64,000 nt of DNA from Symsagittifera roscoffensis. Lineage: Eukaryota > Xenacoelomorpha > Acoela > Convolutidae. Made by a program: the position numbers and the translations under genes. The notes under the pieces are model-generated. The model ran no database searches. It was given only the letters and a program-made list of their open reading frames with translations, and had not been told where the DNA came from. The stretch is taken from NCBI RefSeq assembly GCF_963678635.1, contig NC_087064.1, positions 17,785,802 through 17,849,801 on the forward strand, given 5' to 3'. Within the stretch, counting starts at the first letter, position 1; each line of letters starts with the position of its first letter. Positions 23,770-34,627 of this stretch are shown here, one piece after another.

Positions 23770-24889
23770 CTCTCGTAAAATTACGTTTTCTTGCTCAAGC
23801 TGTCTGCGTTTTGGTGCTTATCCCTTGCCCTGTGCCCGATTATCATGTTGAAACCATCTAGCCGTACTGACCATCTTCCGATGTAGCTTTGATCCATTGG
23901 GTATATTTTCAGCCAAGAAAGTGCTCTGTTATCATCCTGTAGCTTGAGTGGCTCAATGCCCAGGTATGCCCTGTAGTTCTCAACGAAGGTGATCACCGCA
24001 AATGTTTCCACTTTGGGCGCCCCGTTTTCCAATTCCGTATCGCTCAGGACTTTGCTCCCGTATGCTATTGGTCTCAAGACGGTTTTGCCTTTCCATTCTC
24101 GCTCTTGATGGAGTATTCTACCACTGAAGCGTCTGTGTTTAGGACGTGCATGCCATTCTGTGTGGGCATGCCCAATACCGGAGCTTCGCATAACTCTCGT
24201 TTTTTTCCTTGGAAGGACTCCCCTGCTTTGTTATTCCATGTAAACTTCTTGCTCTTGTGTCCTGATTTTTATCTAAGGCATCCATGGTGGCTTCGAGCTA
24301 TTCGTCCGTTATTTTCCCCCTTAAGTGTTCAATTTCTGGTAATATCGTTTTATCCATTTCTACTTCCTCTGGTGTGGGTATTTCTGAAAAATTCGAACAG
24401 CTCGACAGCCCATCATCTGATTCTGACCTAAGTGAATTGATCAGACCAGCTGAAATTTTTATTCGCTTCAATCTTCTCAAGATACAAATCTTCTGCTTAT
24501 GATTCGGACAATCAAGAACTTCATACTTTTTAATATTTTCAGTCATTTTATATCTAGTTTTCACCGGCAATGCGTATCCCAGTTTCCTTCCTCTCTGGAT
24601 TGTGATCGGTATATCAAGAGTATTCAACCAGACACTGACGTAGAGGCCATTCTTGGTGATCGAGAATGATCTTCCTGAAATAGCAGCACTTTGGCTATTT
24701 GGATTTGGTACCATACATATCTGCTTATTATCACTGAGTTCATTGTAGTTTTTTATTCTCAATCTTACTATTGCAGCCTCATTAGCTTTCAACCTCCCCC
24801 TCCTACGCAAGAAAATTGGAGCTTTGCTCTCCTTTGTCATTATCAAATTTAATGGTTTCATTACGTACTTCCTTTCTGAACATCGCATT
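23770..24889 (-). pseudogene. pol: Element A pol with the RT core deleted; RNase H remains
   Basis: The sequence between protease and RT is readable (24298-24889, ending in EIEHLRGKITDE) and joins at about 24260-24290 directly to the region just before RNase H. The whole RT palm, including the YVDD segment seen in B and C, is missing (roughly 0.85 kb). RNase H follows at 23781-24191 with PKVETFAVITFVE and DKHQNADSLSKK. This makes A non-autonomous regardless of its stop codons. Confidence 0.8.
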
Positions 24890-25799
24890 GTTAAGATCAG
24901 TCGTTAAATCAAAGTTTCTGATAAAGTCCCCGCATAAAATGAATTGATCCGCCTCGTCTAGATTTTCCACTACAAGAAAGCTCATCCACAGATTGTGTTC
25001 CCCCAGAATCAATGCTATTATTGGTCTTCTTCCAAGGACCCTCAGCGCCCCCTTGTTCACCGCTGACAGCCGGACTCTCGAGTCTATTAGGTCTTCTGTG
25101 TCAAATCCCATCCGTCTCCATGTCTCTATTGGTATCACGCTCAAGACAGCTCCCGTATCCAGTAGTCCCTTTAAGGGTTCCTTTATCCCGTTTATGTCTA
25201 TTACCAGTGCGGAAACGTCTCTTTCTGTTCCCAGGTGCATGGTATCTTCCTCTAGCATGGCGCAATGTCCAACCGATCTCACTTTGAGTAACTCTCGACC
25301 CAAATAGATTAATTCCTCGTTATCATCGTCTTTGTATAGTTATTAATTCCATCTATATTTAGCATGACTTCCTGTGGACCATACGCCTCAGTGTATCTGC
25401 TGTCTATTCTTATAGATTTTCCGCCTCCTCTCATCATTAATGATCTGATTGCTCTTGAAGGAGTCTGCGGGATAATGTTGCGCAAATATTCTGCATATAC
25501 ATCTATTTGCATCAGTGTTTGGTCACTTGGTTCACTCACATTCCTAACTACTTCGTGTCCCCCTACGGTGATTATTGATTTCAAGGTGTTGCAGTTGCCT
25601 TTGATCTTCAGATTGTCGCTTATCTCAAGTTCGGCTCTTGCTGCTGAAACTATCTTGTTTCTTTGCTGTTTTTTTCCTGTTTCAGCCTTTGCTCGATCTC
25701 TTTTGTTGCCAAATCTTGTTTCACTTTGTTTATAGCGTCTGCTGCCACCTTCTGATAGTTTATCTCCAGCTCACCTTTCGTTGTTATCCCCTGGTGTCT
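24890..25799 (-). pseudogene. Element A aspartic protease region
   Basis: The active-site motif LLDTGAVLSVIP is intact at about 25130-25170, followed by the flap-side strand LWMSFLVVENLDEADQFIL. The enzyme is a retropepsin that would cleave the gag-pol polyprotein as a dimer. The upstream portion, with the conserved IITVGGHEV segment, is in a different frame, and the helix ILGRDF of C reads ILCGDF here. It is part of a dead copy. Confidence 0.8.
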
Positions 25800-28015
25800 T
25801 TCTTTTTGGTTACCTCCTTCACAGATATCGTTGACAATTCATTATTTATCACGTCCTTGTTTTGCGAGTCCCTCTCAGTCTGTCTATTTCTCTTATTATG
25901 CACAACCACTAGCACTAAGTTGTGTTTTGGTTGATTCTGATTTTTCACTGCTTCCCAAAACAGGGGACAGTCCATTCTTAAATGACCTTCTTGATTACAG
26001 AAGAAGCATCTCGCACCAATCTTGATGCTCAAGCCACTATAGAACTCATGTTCCTCCATCTGATTCATCTCGTCCTCATCTGGTAATCTTGTAAAAAGTG
26101 CAATCCGCTACGTGATGGTCTGCCGATCCACAACTCGCACTGGACCTTCGCTTGTTGTTATCGTCTCTCGGTTGGTACCAAGTCGACCTCTGTTATTGGC
26201 CTCCCCCTTGCAGGTTTCGGTTATCTGAACAAGAATACTTCTTCAGTTTCATTAACTTATACTCTCTAGATTTCGGTCTCGTATCTTCCGTGGTCGGTGC
26301 GTTATCTTTCGATAGCGTACAATAGGTTGCCAACGTCGTTCTTTGTCGTCACTTTTCACTACGTCGATGAAATTTGATGCAATGCTAAAGTTCCTTCGGA
26401 TCACTTCTTCTTCTCAAGCTCTCTAGATCATCCAGAAATCTATCAGTCGATTTTTCATCCCTCTGTCTCCTTTTCCTCAAACCTCATCATAACTTGATGT
26501 CCTCTTTATTCCAGATCCGAAACGATTCAACAGAAATTCAAATATCTTGTCTGCAGTATCACGTTCTAATCTTTGCTTGGCTACTACGCACTTCAGTGCC
26601 GTGCCCTATATATTGCTCAGGATTGCCGTGCAGGCTCGTCTTTCGTCAATCAAGTTTTCTTGCTCTAGATGTAGCCTCAAGACCTCAACCCAGGTGTCTA
26701 TGCAACCATCCGAATCGTCCTTAGGTTCTTTTGGTTTCTTGAAGGTCTTTCTAGACGTGCCTCCTCCTCTCTCGCGTGACGACTCCGTGCCTCTTGTGGC
26801 AAATGCTTCTAGTGTCCTGTTCATCCTTTCCCAAGTGCTTGTTCATGTCATGGCATCTGGTGTTGCTTTCGAGTGTTTGTGTTTGATTCCCTCTGCGTTC
26901 TCGTTGAAGCTCATGTGCTTCCTTTAGTTGATGACTGAACCGTTTCAGATTCTGTGATGTTGTGTACCTGAGTTAATGGAGTAGGTTTTGATTTGCCATT
27001 CTCCCCTTGGTCCGGGTTGATTTGCCATTCTCTCTGACACTGTTCTGTCCTGAGCGATCGAGTTTCTCAAGAGCGCATACAATTTAGATTGTATAGCACA
27101 GGAGCTCTCGGCTTGGTCTCTGCTCTTTGTGTCCATTCTCGTTTCCAGACTCCAAAATTTTTCATTTACGGTTTCATACCGCTTTTTCATTTCTTCCATA
27201 TCCCTCTGGATGAATTTCTTCCATTCCTGATCTGTCGTCTCCACTCTTTCAGCCATCTGTAGCAGCTTCTCTTTAGTTGCTCTTGCTAGAGTGAAGTAGT
27301 CATCAAGGTTTTCATTTTTTTAATGTCGGACTTCTCTTTTCATTTCGGGCGTTCTTCATTGCTACTCTTGAATTTTTTGTCCATCTGTTCCAACTTTAGC
27401 ATCAAGTCTCCCAACTCAACTGGTGGTTTTTTCGATTCTGTTAAAGGTCCTGCTGAGTGACCCGCCGCTCTCTGTATTCTGTTTTCCTCCTTCGCCAGAC
27501 TCCGTTGTTATCGCGGGAACCGTTCCAAAGATCTTGCTTTTGTCGGTTCCTGTTATCACACTTTCCTTTTTTCTTTGTCTCATCCCCACCATAGCTGCAA
27601 ATCTCTCCGTGAACAATTTCCTCTTCGTTTGCGAGTCATCCTTTCTTGTTTCCGGTGTGTTGCCAGTGACCTCATTTCCAATGCCCGTTTGGTAAGAACT
27701 CAATTGTTTTTGTCTCATGTTCATCTGCTTTCGGCATTGGCGTTGATGCAGTAGTTTTCTCTTCGACTTCATCTATGCTTTGTTGGGGTGTCTCAAGTTC
27801 AACTTCCGTGATGGGCGCACTTTTTTGTCTTTTGAGTTATTCTTCAATTGTCTGCTCTTGGTTGCTTCGGGTTTGATGACCATGCTAACTGAAATATTTT
27901 TCTTCATTATTCTCGGTTTCGTTTGTGCTAGTGTCTGCCTCTGTTGCCTTGACGGGCAATTTTGCTTTTGCCCAACTCCGCATTTTTCCGGTAACGACAT
28001 TCTTGTTCTCTTCAA
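25800..28015 (-). pseudogene. gag: Element A gag, broken
   Basis: The start is at 28015 (MKRTR..., matching the MRQSR start of C). The N-terminal part is highly charged and interrupted by a frame break and stop at about 27773, a lesion shared with B at 36176. A coiled-coil segment (about 27000-27300) precedes the capsid-like region with DGCIDTWVEVLRLHLEQ, which resembles the retrotransposon gag domain. A CCHC zinc knuckle, CFFCNQEGHLRMDC, lies near 25990-26020. Gag would form the particle and bind RNA. Numerous frame changes separate the pieces, so no intact product is expected. Confidence 0.8.
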
Positions 28016-28261
28016 GATCTTTGTTTACAGTTTATTTCTATGTACAATTCTATGCTTATACAGGTGTTACGCAAAAATGTCAATAAAAATGAAAGAAAAC
28101 CTACAAACCTCTTAGTACTCTACAAACCTACAAACCAACAAACCTTTTAAAACAGTTCCAGTCTAATATATATTTAACAGTCCTTATCTGGTTCCTAAGG
28201 AGCTATCTATATATATTGATCCCTATACCACAGATATTGTCCCTTCATCTACCTTTCCTAG

Positions 28262-28560
28262 ACCAAGTGTTGGGACACTTAATTTACTATGCCAGGACCA
28301 AGCGTTGGGAAACTCAGTTGACTATCCCAGGACCAAGTGTTGGGACACTTAATTTACTATCCCAGGACTCAAGTTTTTGGACACTTGAATTACTATCTCA
28401 GGTTTCAAGTGTTGGGAAACTTACTTTACTATCCCACGACTAAGTGTTGGGACCCATAATTCAATATCACAGGACTCAAGTGTTGTGATCCTTAAATTAC
28501 TATCCCAGTACTCAGGTGTTGGGAATATTAGTTTACTACCCCAAGAATCAAGTGTTGCAG
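28262..28560 (-). repeat. Leader tandem repeats of element A (about 8 x 35 bp)
   Basis: Units of 35-36 bp with GTTGGGACAC and CTATCCCAGG blocks lie between the LTR and gag. Within each unit the GGGA and TCCC blocks can pair. Element B has about 17 such units; element C has a different unit with the same sense-strand core TGGGA(C/T)AGTA. Confidence 0.85.
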
Positions 28561-28851
28561 TGCATGGCTGTTGATTTGCCTTCCCTGGACTTCCTCAAGA
28601 ACTCGTGTAAAATGATCTCACTCCCCAAATTCTCATCAAAATTTGTCTGAATTCCTCTAAAATGTCTTGCTTTCTCTCAATCAATTGTTAATAAAAAATC
28701 AAACTGGGTTTTACACCAAATTGTGATTGAAAATGTGCCAAAATTTTTTGAAAAATTCAGAGTAAAAACTCAAAATTTCTTATAAAATCTCCAAAAAAAT
28801 TATACAAATTCTTTCATTCAAAATTGACAAAGCCGATTTTCCACAAAAACT

Positions 28852-28862
28852 TGTCTGGTACC
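28852..28862 (-). other. Candidate primer-binding site of element A
   Basis: Directly after the LTR the sense strand reads GGTACCAGACA. A canonical site would begin TGG and pair with a tRNA CCA end; here the first T is not in place. The remainder resembles sites for tRNA-Leu or initiator-Met primers, but the primer is not certain. Confidence 0.4.
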
Positions 28863-29647
28863 TGATTGTTACGCGTTCCCTCCCCCTCAACGTTGTTATG
28901 GGGTGTTTACCTTTCGGGTATCCAGAAAAGTCTCGATTTTCGATCCCCCACCCGATTCAGTCAGGTTATCTACCTTATGTCGAGTTTGCTATCGTGTACC
29001 TTCGCGTTTCGCGTTCCAACTCTTGTTTTGAGAAATTCTACTGATTAATCAAGACTCCAATTAATCTATTGTAAATAAATTGACGATATCGATTGTATAG
29101 TTACCGCAATGAGACCCCTTTTTTTTTACAATTTTCAACCACCAACCTCTATCTTAACCAACACCCCTATCTAACCTCCCCCTATCTAGCCGCCACTTAA
29201 GCCGAAATCCACCATAAGCGCAATGGGTGCTAATACATTCAAGAGAAAACCCGTGGAACTTGTTTCCAGGCTCTGCGCAAGTAAAAACGTTTTTCCTCAA
29301 TACTGTGGGGTTAGCCGCTTGTTCTCTTTTTTACTTATATCCTAGAGTATAAAATGGATTTAAACGATACCAATTAGACCCAACAGCACACAACGTTGAT
29401 CCCGTCTAGTTGTCCCACTGCTCTGGTCACACTACTAGCAGTCTCTTCCCGGTAGTGTCCTCTCTTGATTCCCAGATCTTAGCCTAGCAAACCACTCTGC
29501 TATCCGTCTGGTCACCTCTTCCAGCGAAGTCTCCCAGTGGTTCTCCAAGGTCGCAGGGCTATCTGAAAACACTTTCAACGGCCCTTATTCGGGCACCTGC
29601 TGAGTACTTGCTGTTTTGATCGAGACGATTGGTCTTATTGTAAAACA
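28863..29647 (-). repeat. 5' LTR of element A (785 bp)
   Basis: On the sense strand it starts TGTTTTACAATAAG and ends ACAATCA, i.e. TG...CA. It aligns along its length with the element C LTR (40048-40873) in reverse orientation, including the 'cctggaaaca' region and the purine-rich 'gatagagg' stretch near the 3' part, and with the element B LTR (37593-38376) almost base for base. A TATAAGTA element in the sense orientation corresponds to the TATA region of C. The boundary comes from comparing the three copies. Confidence 0.8.
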
Positions 29648-29993
29648 GTATGAGTATACTATTAAATATTTTGGAAGTCTGATCCACCTTGTCTGGAAAT
29701 CAAAGTCACTGTTTTTTTAGTTTATTATGGTTTTTTCTTCCTATTTCTAATCTTTTTCAGTCTTTTTTCGCTATTTGTCTTTTAACCGTTTTTTTGTTCC
29801 ACTAGTGGCGCCGCCATACTCGGTTAGCTAAGCCTCGTATCCGAGAGCACACCGAGAATATTTTAACAAGTTTACTTAAAAAGCTATCACGGTACGACCA
29901 GCAGGTGGGCACGTTTCAGTTGAACTGTACGACTGTGCCAGTCGGTCATATTTGGAAGTTTGACCTTGAGAAACACGAAACACGCAATAATAG
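29648..29993 (+). pseudogene. Truncated copy of a host-like exon next to element A
   Basis: The 340 bp beyond the A LTR is nearly identical to the sequence beyond the B LTR (38377-38717), including a polypyrimidine tract, an acceptor-like 'ccactag' and the exon start (HTENILTSLLKKLSRYDQQVG). Identity stops at 'acacgcaa', after which A has two stop codons. It is a partial duplicate of the exon at 38535. Confidence 0.75.
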
Positions 29994-30219
29994 AAGAAAA
30001 AAAATTGCCAGAAGACCTCCGCTTGTGAGATCACAAACTTGACTGCACTATTTCATTAACAAAAGTCATAGAAGCGATATCTAGACAAGCCAACAACAAA
30101 AACTCAAGGACACGATATGATCACCTGTGATTCTCTATAGCAAAGCTTTGGCTTACTGTATATGCATGCTTTCACGCTGTTCAAAAACTATCCCTGATGA
30201 CTAGAGAGCGTCAAAGTTA

Positions 30220-30300
30220 ATGCCTCTTTACAAAGGAATAGGCAACAAGAAAGAGAAAGATCTTGATTGCTACCGAGGCATAGCCTTTTTGAACTGTACC
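30220..30300 (+). pseudogene. LINE reverse transcriptase relic
   Basis: The translation MPLYKGIGNKKEKD and DCYRGIAFLN matches the conserved P-x-x-K-G-x-(K/N)-x-D-x-x-x-Y-R-G-I-x-L-L-N block found just before RT motif 1 of non-LTR elements. A stop follows at 30301, and no long frame surrounds it. It belongs to a different element class from the LTR copies. Confidence 0.6.
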
Positions 30301-30301
30301 T

Positions 30302-31395
30302 AGCAGCGGACTACATGACGCGATCTGTAAATCTGACCGCTGCTACAAAGAAGGCTGCTCCTATGATTGTAAAGTGTTTGGCTCTCCATCTGAAAACTAC
30401 AAACACCTGCTAGACAACTGTTTGTAGATACCTGCTAGACAACTTCTCATATCTCAATAAACTACAACTTGGACGCGATTGGTGAAAACCCTCCGTAGAC
30501 TTTTTATAGAATTTTCATCGAGCAATTTCTTTTTGATCGAGCATTTTCTCAAGGAAAAGAAGTTTTCCGGGTAGAAAGGATTGTACAGTTAGATAGGATT
30601 GTACAGTTTGCCTATCGGGTAGGCTGGGATTGAGAATAGCAACCCTTCATGGTGGTGAAAAGGACGCTTCTTCAACGAAAAACGAGAATTTGGAAGAGCT
30701 GTCGTTGGACCTTGAAACTTTTCTACAATAACTTTTAGCTCTTTAGATATGCCCTGATTTTAATTTACCCAACAACCAATTTAGTTTTCAGGTGCTAGGA
30801 GTTTGGAAAGGGTCAATCCATTGATGCGGCGTTTTTCTCTACTGAGCAAAAGTGATAGTAATTTATTTATGATTTTTAGCCCAGCTTTTAGGAGTGACCG
30901 CGTGGTCTTGGGATGTGAGACCTAGCTATGAGCTCACTGATTTTGTATCTAACAAGTTAATTTGCATAATTCGGCTGATAGCCTTAGGCAGTAACACGCT
31001 CGTTGACCCGATATTTTGAAAGACCACTTTGAATTGGCTCCGGTAGAAACGGTTAAAAGCACGTAATGCTTAATCTTGAAGCTAATCAATCGTTATAGAG
31101 TTTAATTTTACTTTCCGCCATTATGTACTTTTCGGGTGATTAATATTTTTTATAGGTCCAATTAGGGCTTAATCCAAATTAGATACAAAAAAAAACTTTT
31201 TCTCCGTGCATTTTTGTTTTTTACAGATTGACATTTTCTTGTTTGACAGTTTATAGTTTGACAGTTTATATTGTATAATGTGAAATGATTTTTACTTCTG
31301 TACATTTTGTAACTCTGATTCTTTTTAGATCTGAAGTTGACAGTGAACGTCGAAAACGTTTAAAAATTATTGACAATTATTCTCCTGTCTAGACG
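30302..31395. other. AT-rich intergenic DNA, nothing recognised
   Basis: No frame, repeat array or LTR is recognisable. It may contain eroded remains of the LINE at 30220. Confidence 0.4.
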
Positions 31396-31435
31396 TTGAA
31401 TTGTTTTCTTTGTATTGTTTATACTGCATTTTCAG

Positions 31436-31624
31436 AAACATGTGAGAAGAATTTTTATCGCATCTTGTTTGATGTGAAGAGTAATTTTTTAGGTGCAGCT
31501 ATAGCAACTGCTCTCGGAGCTGGCAATAGGTTTTTGAATATATTTGGATTGGACAAGGACTACCTTACAGGAGGCTATGACCAGCTACGTAGTTTTCTGG
31601 GGCCTCATGTTCAATACAGCTGCG
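31436..31624 (+). CDS. Possible host exon of unknown function
   Basis: A polypyrimidine-rich stretch ending in 'attttcag' at 31435 precedes an open segment (CEKNFYRILFDVKSNFLGAA, then LNIFGLDKDYLTGG), with a donor-like GGTAGT at 31624-31629. The composition is protein-like and unlike the retroelement. I do not recognise a family. The donor phase (1) does not match the phase-0 acceptor at 38535, so the two need not belong to one transcript. It lies just outside the truncated end of element B. Confidence 0.35.
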
Positions 31625-31639
31625 GTAGTTTGATGAGAT

Positions 31640-32520
31640 TATGTTTGTGAAGTTTTTTTTCTTCATCTCTTCTCTTGCAGGCCACCCCGCCATCCGCCGT
31701 GTGATAAAGAAATCCTTTTCTTTTCTTGTAGAACTGGCTCAAAATCTTGTAGCTGTTTTCCTCCAGATCCCCTTCCTCTTTTGTCCCGGTCTGGATCCAT
31801 TAGGAGAGATGGCTTTTCATGTTATCATTTTTCTGTGGCCGGACTTAGTCTGATAGCCTGTACCTCGCCTTCACAGGCTTCTTCAGTGCCATCATTGTCC
31901 TGTCATTTCTCCCGGGTTGTGGATATCATCTTCAAATTTATTACACACTATCCTGCTCAAGATTTCTTATCACTCTCGGTTTTTAGATTCGTCCTGATGT
32001 TTGAACTGCAAGACAACTCCCTGAAAGGTTTCCTGCACACTGCTGTCATCTCTAGTTCTTCCCCTTTGTTTGTATCATCACAATCTAGGTTGTATGTTCC
32101 AGATGAGGGGTCTGTCTGCATTTCTCTATCTTGGTTCCTCCTCTTTGCTTCCGCTGGTATCATGCACAAGTTGTCTTGTTCATCTTCACTTTCTATGGAG
32201 TTTTCATCCAATTCTTTGGACTTTCCGAACATTTTTTCAGCTTCACATTCTTCTTCATTTAACAACCACTCCTCGGACTCTTAGCCTCCTCCGAATTGTT
32301 CAGCCTCCTCTTTGAATGACACTTTTTTACTCCTCAACTTTGTCTCCATGAGTACGTCCTTTGGGATATTCTCGACCAATGTCCGTACCACTTCTTTAAT
32401 CTCTGGGTCTCTGTCCTCCAACTGGTTGTCTTCGCACGAGCTTACTTTGGTTCTCTTCATTATTGTGACTTCCGGCTTATCACCGTCCTCACTCGTGTCC
32501 ACGGGTTTGTCATCAGCTAG
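31640..32520 (-). pseudogene. Element B acidic linker and start of the integrase region
   Basis: ESEDEQDNLCMIPAEAK and DPSSGTYNLD match the C linker. At DNA level the match continues with frame breaks to about 31640, where the element ends. This end is a truncation and not an LTR. Confidence 0.7.
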
Positions 32521-33396
32521 TTTTTAAAGAAGCTCATTAGATCTTGTCCCACAACTGCTCTCCCTTTCTCTTCTTCATCTAAGTTATAACCTTTCGCCTT
32601 CAACTATTTTCTACTTGAGCAAGATTTTCACTGGCTTTCTTGTTTGTCTCCCTAGGATCATTGCCTCCCGTTCTTCCGTAGGTAATTCCGGGTGATCCTC
32701 GATCGGTTTCCCCGACTTGTCGAGCCATCTTGTTAGTGGTAAGCTGTCATAGGTCTCCTTGTCCATGAAAGACAATCTATCTTGTATTTCAGGCCTTTTG
32801 GTTTCCCTTTGCTCGTGCCTCTCGTAAAATTACGTTTTCTTGCTCAAGCTGTCTGCGTTTTGATGCTTATCCCTTGCCCTGTGCCCGATTATCATGTTGA
32901 AACCATCTAGCCGTACTGACCATCTTCCGATGTAGCTTTGATCCATTGGGTATATTTTCAGCCAAGAAAGTGCTCTGTTATCATCCCGTAGCTTGAGTGG
33001 CTCAAAGCCCAGGTATGCCCTGTAGTTCTCAACGAAAATGATCACCGCAAATGTTTCCACTTTGGGCGCCCCGTTTTCCAATTCCGTATCGCTCAGGACT
33101 TTGCTCCCGTATGCTATTGGTCTCAAAACGGTTTTGCCTTTCCATTCTCGCTCTTGATGGAGTATTCTACCACTGAAGCGTCTGTATTTAGGACGTACAT
33201 GCCATTCTGTGTGGGCATGCCCAATACCGGAGCTTTGCATAACTCTCGTTTTTTTCCTTGGAAGGACTCCCCTGCTTTGTTATTCCACGTAAACTTCTTG
33301 CTCTTGTGTCTCATGAGTTGCTGCATCGGATACACCCTGCATAACCCTTGATAATTCTCTTTAGTAATTCGCGAAACCAAGAAAGCCCATCAACTG
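32521..33396 (-). pseudogene. Element B RNase H region
   Basis: ENGAPKVETFAVIIFVENYRA, LRDDNRALSWLK and DKHQNADSLSKK are the RNase H blocks with the usual acidic residues. The first aspartate region (YVLNTDASVVE) is in a shifted frame. The end of this segment contains stops in what is an open linker in C. Confidence 0.75.
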
Positions 33397-34125
33397 ATGT
33401 TCAGTCTTTGGCGACTTTCAAGTCAGGACTGCTTCTACGGCATCAGGGTCTGGTCGGATGCCAAGCTTGTCTACCGTCTTCCCGCGGTATTTTGTCGAGT
33501 CCTTCAAGATCTCACATTTCGAGGGCACATTTCAACCCTGGCCTTTTCATACAAGCAAGCACTTCGTCCAGTCGTTCGATAAGATCTTCCAGGGTTAGCG
33601 TTGCAATCATCCCGTCATCCACATAACACATCACCAAGCTACCATGTTTCATCGTTACTCTTGTCGGTGCCTGTGCCATCAGTCGCTGAAATGTAGCTTT
33701 CGCGTTACATAGGCCTAATGGCAACCTCTTCCATTGAAACAATCCCAGCTCACAAGCAAAGCCTGTTTTGTCGCTGTCTTGTTTTCTAAGCGGTACCTGC
33801 CAAAAGACCAATCCGAGATCAAGAAGTGTAAAAAAAAATTCGCATCCCCCATTTTTGAAAGGCTCTCGTCTATCCTCGGGATGGGATAAGCATCGTTCAC
33901 CGCGACGGAGTTCAGATATCGAAAGTCACCACAAAGTCTCAGTTGATCTCCTTTCTTTTCGGTCTTCATAACTCAACACGCCCACGGTGATTTGAATGGT
34001 TGTATCAAGTCAAACTCTAGCAACGTTTCTATTTCCTTTCTACATGCATCAAATTTTTGTGGTCATGCGCCTCGCCCCCTCCCTGGGCGGTACCGCCGAC
34101 TCCTCTAATTCTATCTCATGCTGAA
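33397..34125 (-). pseudogene. Element B reverse transcriptase
   Basis: RT blocks are readable: CGDFRYLNSVAVNDAYPIP, FQWKRLPLGLCNAKATFQ and the catalytic YVDD followed by GMIATLTLEDLIERLDE. There are frame breaks near 33810 and 33520 and an in-frame stop. This is a Ty3/gypsy-type RT that would copy the RNA genome. Confidence 0.8.
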
Positions 34126-34627
34126 CGAAATTTGACAATCAAGAACTTCATACTTTTTAATATTTTCAGTCATTTTATATCTAGTTTTCACCGGCAATGC
34201 GTATCCCAGTTTCCTTCCTCTCTGGATTGTGATCGGTATATCAAGAGTATTCAACCAGACACTGACGTAGAAGCCATTCTTGGTGATCGAGAATGATCTT
34301 CCTGAAATAGCAGCATTTTGGCTATTTGGATTTGGTACCATACATATCTGCTTATTATCACTGAGTTCATTGTAGTTTTTTATTCTTAATCCTACTATTG
34401 CAGCCTCATTAGCTTTCAACCTCCCCCTCCTACGTAAGAAATTTGGAGCTTTGCTCTCCTTTGTCATTATCAAATTTAATGGTTTCATTACGCACTTCCT
34501 TTCTGAACATCGCATTGTTAAGATCAGTCGTTAAATCAAAGTTTCTGATAAAGTCCCGGCATAAAATGAATTGATCCGCCTCGTCTAGATTTTCCACTAC
34601 AAGAAAGCTCATCCACAGATTGTGTTC
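34126..34627 (-). pseudogene. Element B protease C-terminus and pre-RT region
   Basis: It begins at LWMSFLVVENLDEADQFIL and continues to KKYEVLDC. A second deletion (about 230 bp relative to A) then joins it to a point about 35 codons before the RT domain. Confidence 0.75.

Larger units (their letters stand above)
10925..29647 (-). mobile_element. Element A: degenerate giant Ty3/gypsy-like LTR retrotransposon
   Basis: Read on the minus strand the order is 5' LTR, leader repeats, gag, protease, RNase H, integrase remnant, integrase C-terminus, macrodomain remnant, spacer, and ORF2 with coiled coil and SGNH-like segments, followed by a long tail. The order matches element C. The RT core and the start of integrase are deleted. 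Many stops and frameshifts are present, and the ORF2 region carries its own internal duplications. No 3' LTR is visible. At about 18.7 kb it is far longer than a typical 5-9 kb gypsy element, even after allowing for the duplicated parts. Confidence 0.85.

Noticed and set aside
29816-29870. TGGCGCC as a tRNA-Lys primer-binding site
   Set aside because: It lies outside the LTR on the flank and is TGGCCCC in the other copies; it is the start of the host-like exon.
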